A DNA stretch of 64,000 nt, from contig NZ_FNVP01000001.1 of NCBI RefSeq assembly GCF_900108015.1, forward strand, positions 434,001 through 498,000. The letters run 5' to 3'. How positions within the stretch are numbered: position 1 is the stretch's first letter; each line of letters starts with the position of its first letter. The notes below the pieces were generated by a model that had not been told where the DNA came from, did no database searches, and was given only the letters and a program-made list of their open reading frames with translations. The stretch is from Flavobacterium urumqiense (GTDB lineage: Bacteria; Bacteroidota; Bacteroidia; Flavobacteriales; Flavobacteriaceae). The position numbers and the translations under genes were made by a program. Below, in pieces: positions 62,748 to 64,000 of this stretch.

Positions 62748-64000
62748 TTACTTTAAATTATAGCGCAGCCCGAAAAAGCTGCGAATACCTTGGTTAGGGC
62801 CATAAACGTAAGTAGTGTCAAATGTTAATCCGTAAGGATTTTCAGGTGTTGCCAGTACTTGTCCGTTATTGTTATATTCTACATTTTTGTCAAAAGGATC
62901 ATTTGTTCTGGAAATCAAAAAAGGATTATTCTGTTTCGGCAGAAAATTCAAAATGTTTTTAATTCCGGCATAGAACTCAAAATTTTTCCAACCAGAATAG
63001 GTGAGTTGTATGTTTTGTAAACTATACCAGGGCGAATTTGGACTTCGAGGATCTAAAGTACTCAATAATGGTAATTTCATTGGTCCGTATACATTTCCGG
63101 TATAGTCAATATTCAAATCGATTGTTTTTATTTTATACGATACACTCCATGTAGCAGTAAAATTTTCGGTTAGAAAGGGCGTTTCTTTTACGCCGTTTTC
63201 AACATTTTTATTATTAAGAAACGAAGCGCCTGTTATAATCTTTAATCCGTTAGGAAAATTGACGTCTATATTTGTGCTAATTCCTTGGCTTATGGCGTAT
63301 CCATTGATGTTGTCATAAATTATTTTATTGGGATCGGTTTTGTAATCGGAAACAATTTTATTGCTGAATCGGGTGTGGAAAAGAGCGGTTTCAATTCCGA
63401 TAAATGTTCCATTGCTGAAATTAATTTTCTTGATATAATTCAAATTAACATTTATGGATTGTTCCGGCTTCAAGTTATTAGCAACTACAATTTCCCGAGC
63501 ACCTGTTAAAGCAGCATGATCTTCGGTAAATAAATTGACAACTCTAAAACCCGTTCCAGCATTCAAACGAAGGATGTTATTGTCGTTCAATTTCCATTTA
63601 TAGGCTACGCGAGGTGTCAAAATACTCCCGTGAAAAGAATTGTAATCATAACGCATCCCTAATAATAATTTGTGTTTTTCAGTGAACGTAATTTCATCCT
63701 GAACAAAAATCCCCGGTAACCAGGTTTTCTCTGGATTGTTTTCTCCTGAAACTGATGTTACAGGGGTGTTATCGTCATAATAATTATATCTGGTCGCAAT
63801 TCCAGCAAGCATATCATTTTTTCCTAATTTCTTATCCCAAATTAATTGTAGAAAACCAATTTTTTGGTTGGCAATATAATTTGTTAAACCGTAACGACTG
63901 TCTTGATAATGTACGTTTCCAGAAAACGAAAGCGTAAATTTTTCTTGAAATGGTAATTGATAACTTCCTATTAGTTCCGCTCGTTTCGTGTAAATACTTT
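62748..64000 (-). CDS. TonB-dependent outer-membrane receptor, C-terminal part (cut by window end)
   Basis: At least 417 residues visible, with the reading frame open to the window edge, so the gene starts beyond 64000. Beta-barrel strands of a TonB-dependent receptor are visible (FVQDEITFTEKHKLLLGMRY, LTPRVAYKWKLNDNNILRLN, GTGFRVVNLFTED) and the C-terminus ends in the aromatic strand FFGLRYNLK. An internal ATG at 63812 is not the start. Ligand unknown (siderophore, vitamin or metal). Confidence 0.9.
   Translation of the reverse strand, partial: SIYTKRAELIGSYQLPFQEKFTLSFSGNVHYQDSRYGLTNYIANQKIGFLQLIWDKKLGKNDMLAGIATRYNYYDDNTPVTSVSGENNPEKTWLPGIFVQDEITFTEKHKLLLGMRYDYNSFHGSILTPRVAYKWKLNDNNILRLNAGTGFRVVNLFTEDHAALTGAREIVVANNLKPEQSINVNLNYIKKINFSNGTFIGIETALFHTRFSNKIVSDYKTDPNKIIYDNINGYAISQGISTNIDVNFPNGLKIITGASFLNNKNVENGVKETPFLTENFTATWSVSYKIKTIDLNIDYTGNVYGPMKLPLLSTLDPRSPNSPWYSLQNIQLTYSGWKNFEFYAGIKNILNFLPKQNNPFLISRTNDPFDKNVEYNNNGQVLATPENPYGLTFDTTYVYGPNQGIRSFFGLRYNLK

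Noticed and set aside
63285..63509. Plus-strand ORFs at the right edge
   Set aside because: They lie opposite the TonB receptor gene, whose frame is open through the window end.

Overview
The window is AT-rich chromosomal DNA of a gliding, pigmented member of the Bacteroidota, almost certainly the genus Flavobacterium or a close relative. The support is protein content: GldH gliding lipoprotein, type IX secretion C-terminal sorting domains on two M4 proteases, a Flavobacteriia-type lycopene cyclase, DUF4175 and DUF4837 proteins, an HU-like/SPOR protein and a TonB-dependent receptor. Promoter-like boxes of the form TAnnTTTG and the general lack of Shine-Dalgarno sequences fit as well. No rRNA, tRNA, CRISPR array, intact prophage or transposase gene was seen. 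Most genes are ordinary core chromosome.

Layout. 1-6 kb: the edge of a membrane protein gene, a DUF4175 protein, ybeY and mnmG, with four parS-like sites around mnmG. 6-13.6 kb: methyltransferase, OmpH-like lipoprotein, PIF1-type helicase, HU/SPOR protein, dprA, trpS. 13.7-21 kb: acyltransferase, recA, thioesterase, DoxX, holB, pgk, a LysM remnant, DUF4837, elaA. 21-27 kb: an rnpA operon (rnpA, S41 protease, double OmpA-domain protein) divergent from an acyltransferase/acyl-ACP desaturase pair, then an HD phosphohydrolase. 26.6-42.7 kb: a haem region with two divergent arms. The leftward arm is hemH, MATE, hemJ, histidine kinase, enoyl-CoA hydratase and a hypothetical gene. An AraC-type regulator sits between the arms. 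The rightward arm is hemA, hemC, hemD, hemE, a hypothetical gene, a GNAT gene, an inserted ATPase gene, hemF, hemB and a c-type cytochrome. 42.9-46 kb: ogt, a DEDDy exonuclease, a nucleoside-recognition membrane protein, a 39-residue membrane protein and a MITE-like hairpin. 46.3-51.3 kb: two paralogous secreted M4 proteases. 51.5-57.3 kb: scoA/scoB, then ricT-gldH-pbp1A. 57.5-60.3 kb: trhO-trhP-ferredoxin for tRNA wobble-uridine hydroxylation. 60.5-64 kb: bacilliredoxin, then TonB receptor (cut by the window end), thioredoxin-like protein and lycopene cyclase.

How genes work together. The haem region encodes the C5 pathway from glutamyl-tRNA to haem except glutamyl-tRNA synthetase and HemL. 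It also carries a haem-using cytochrome. mnmG, trhO and trhP all act on wobble uridine of tRNA. recA, dprA, the helicase, holB and ogt serve DNA maintenance. ricT-gldH-pbp1A, the LysM remnant and the OmpA/SPOR proteins relate to the envelope.

Main points for a second look. (1) A gene for a Schlafen-type AlbA_2 plus RecG-like ATPase protein sits between two copies of the 5' end of hemF. The copies share a 36-bp identical core 1918 bp apart, as if a small element had integrated at the hemF start and supplied a replacement start. (2) Four parS-like sites lie around mnmG, three spaced exactly 46 bp. (3) TrhO has a C-terminal domain nearly duplicated from its neighbour TrhP. (4) A 220-bp structure at 46070-46289 has 32-bp inverted ends. 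(5) A LysM remnant marks a lost gene between pgk and DUF4837. (6) Several intergenic repeat families are dispersed through the window.
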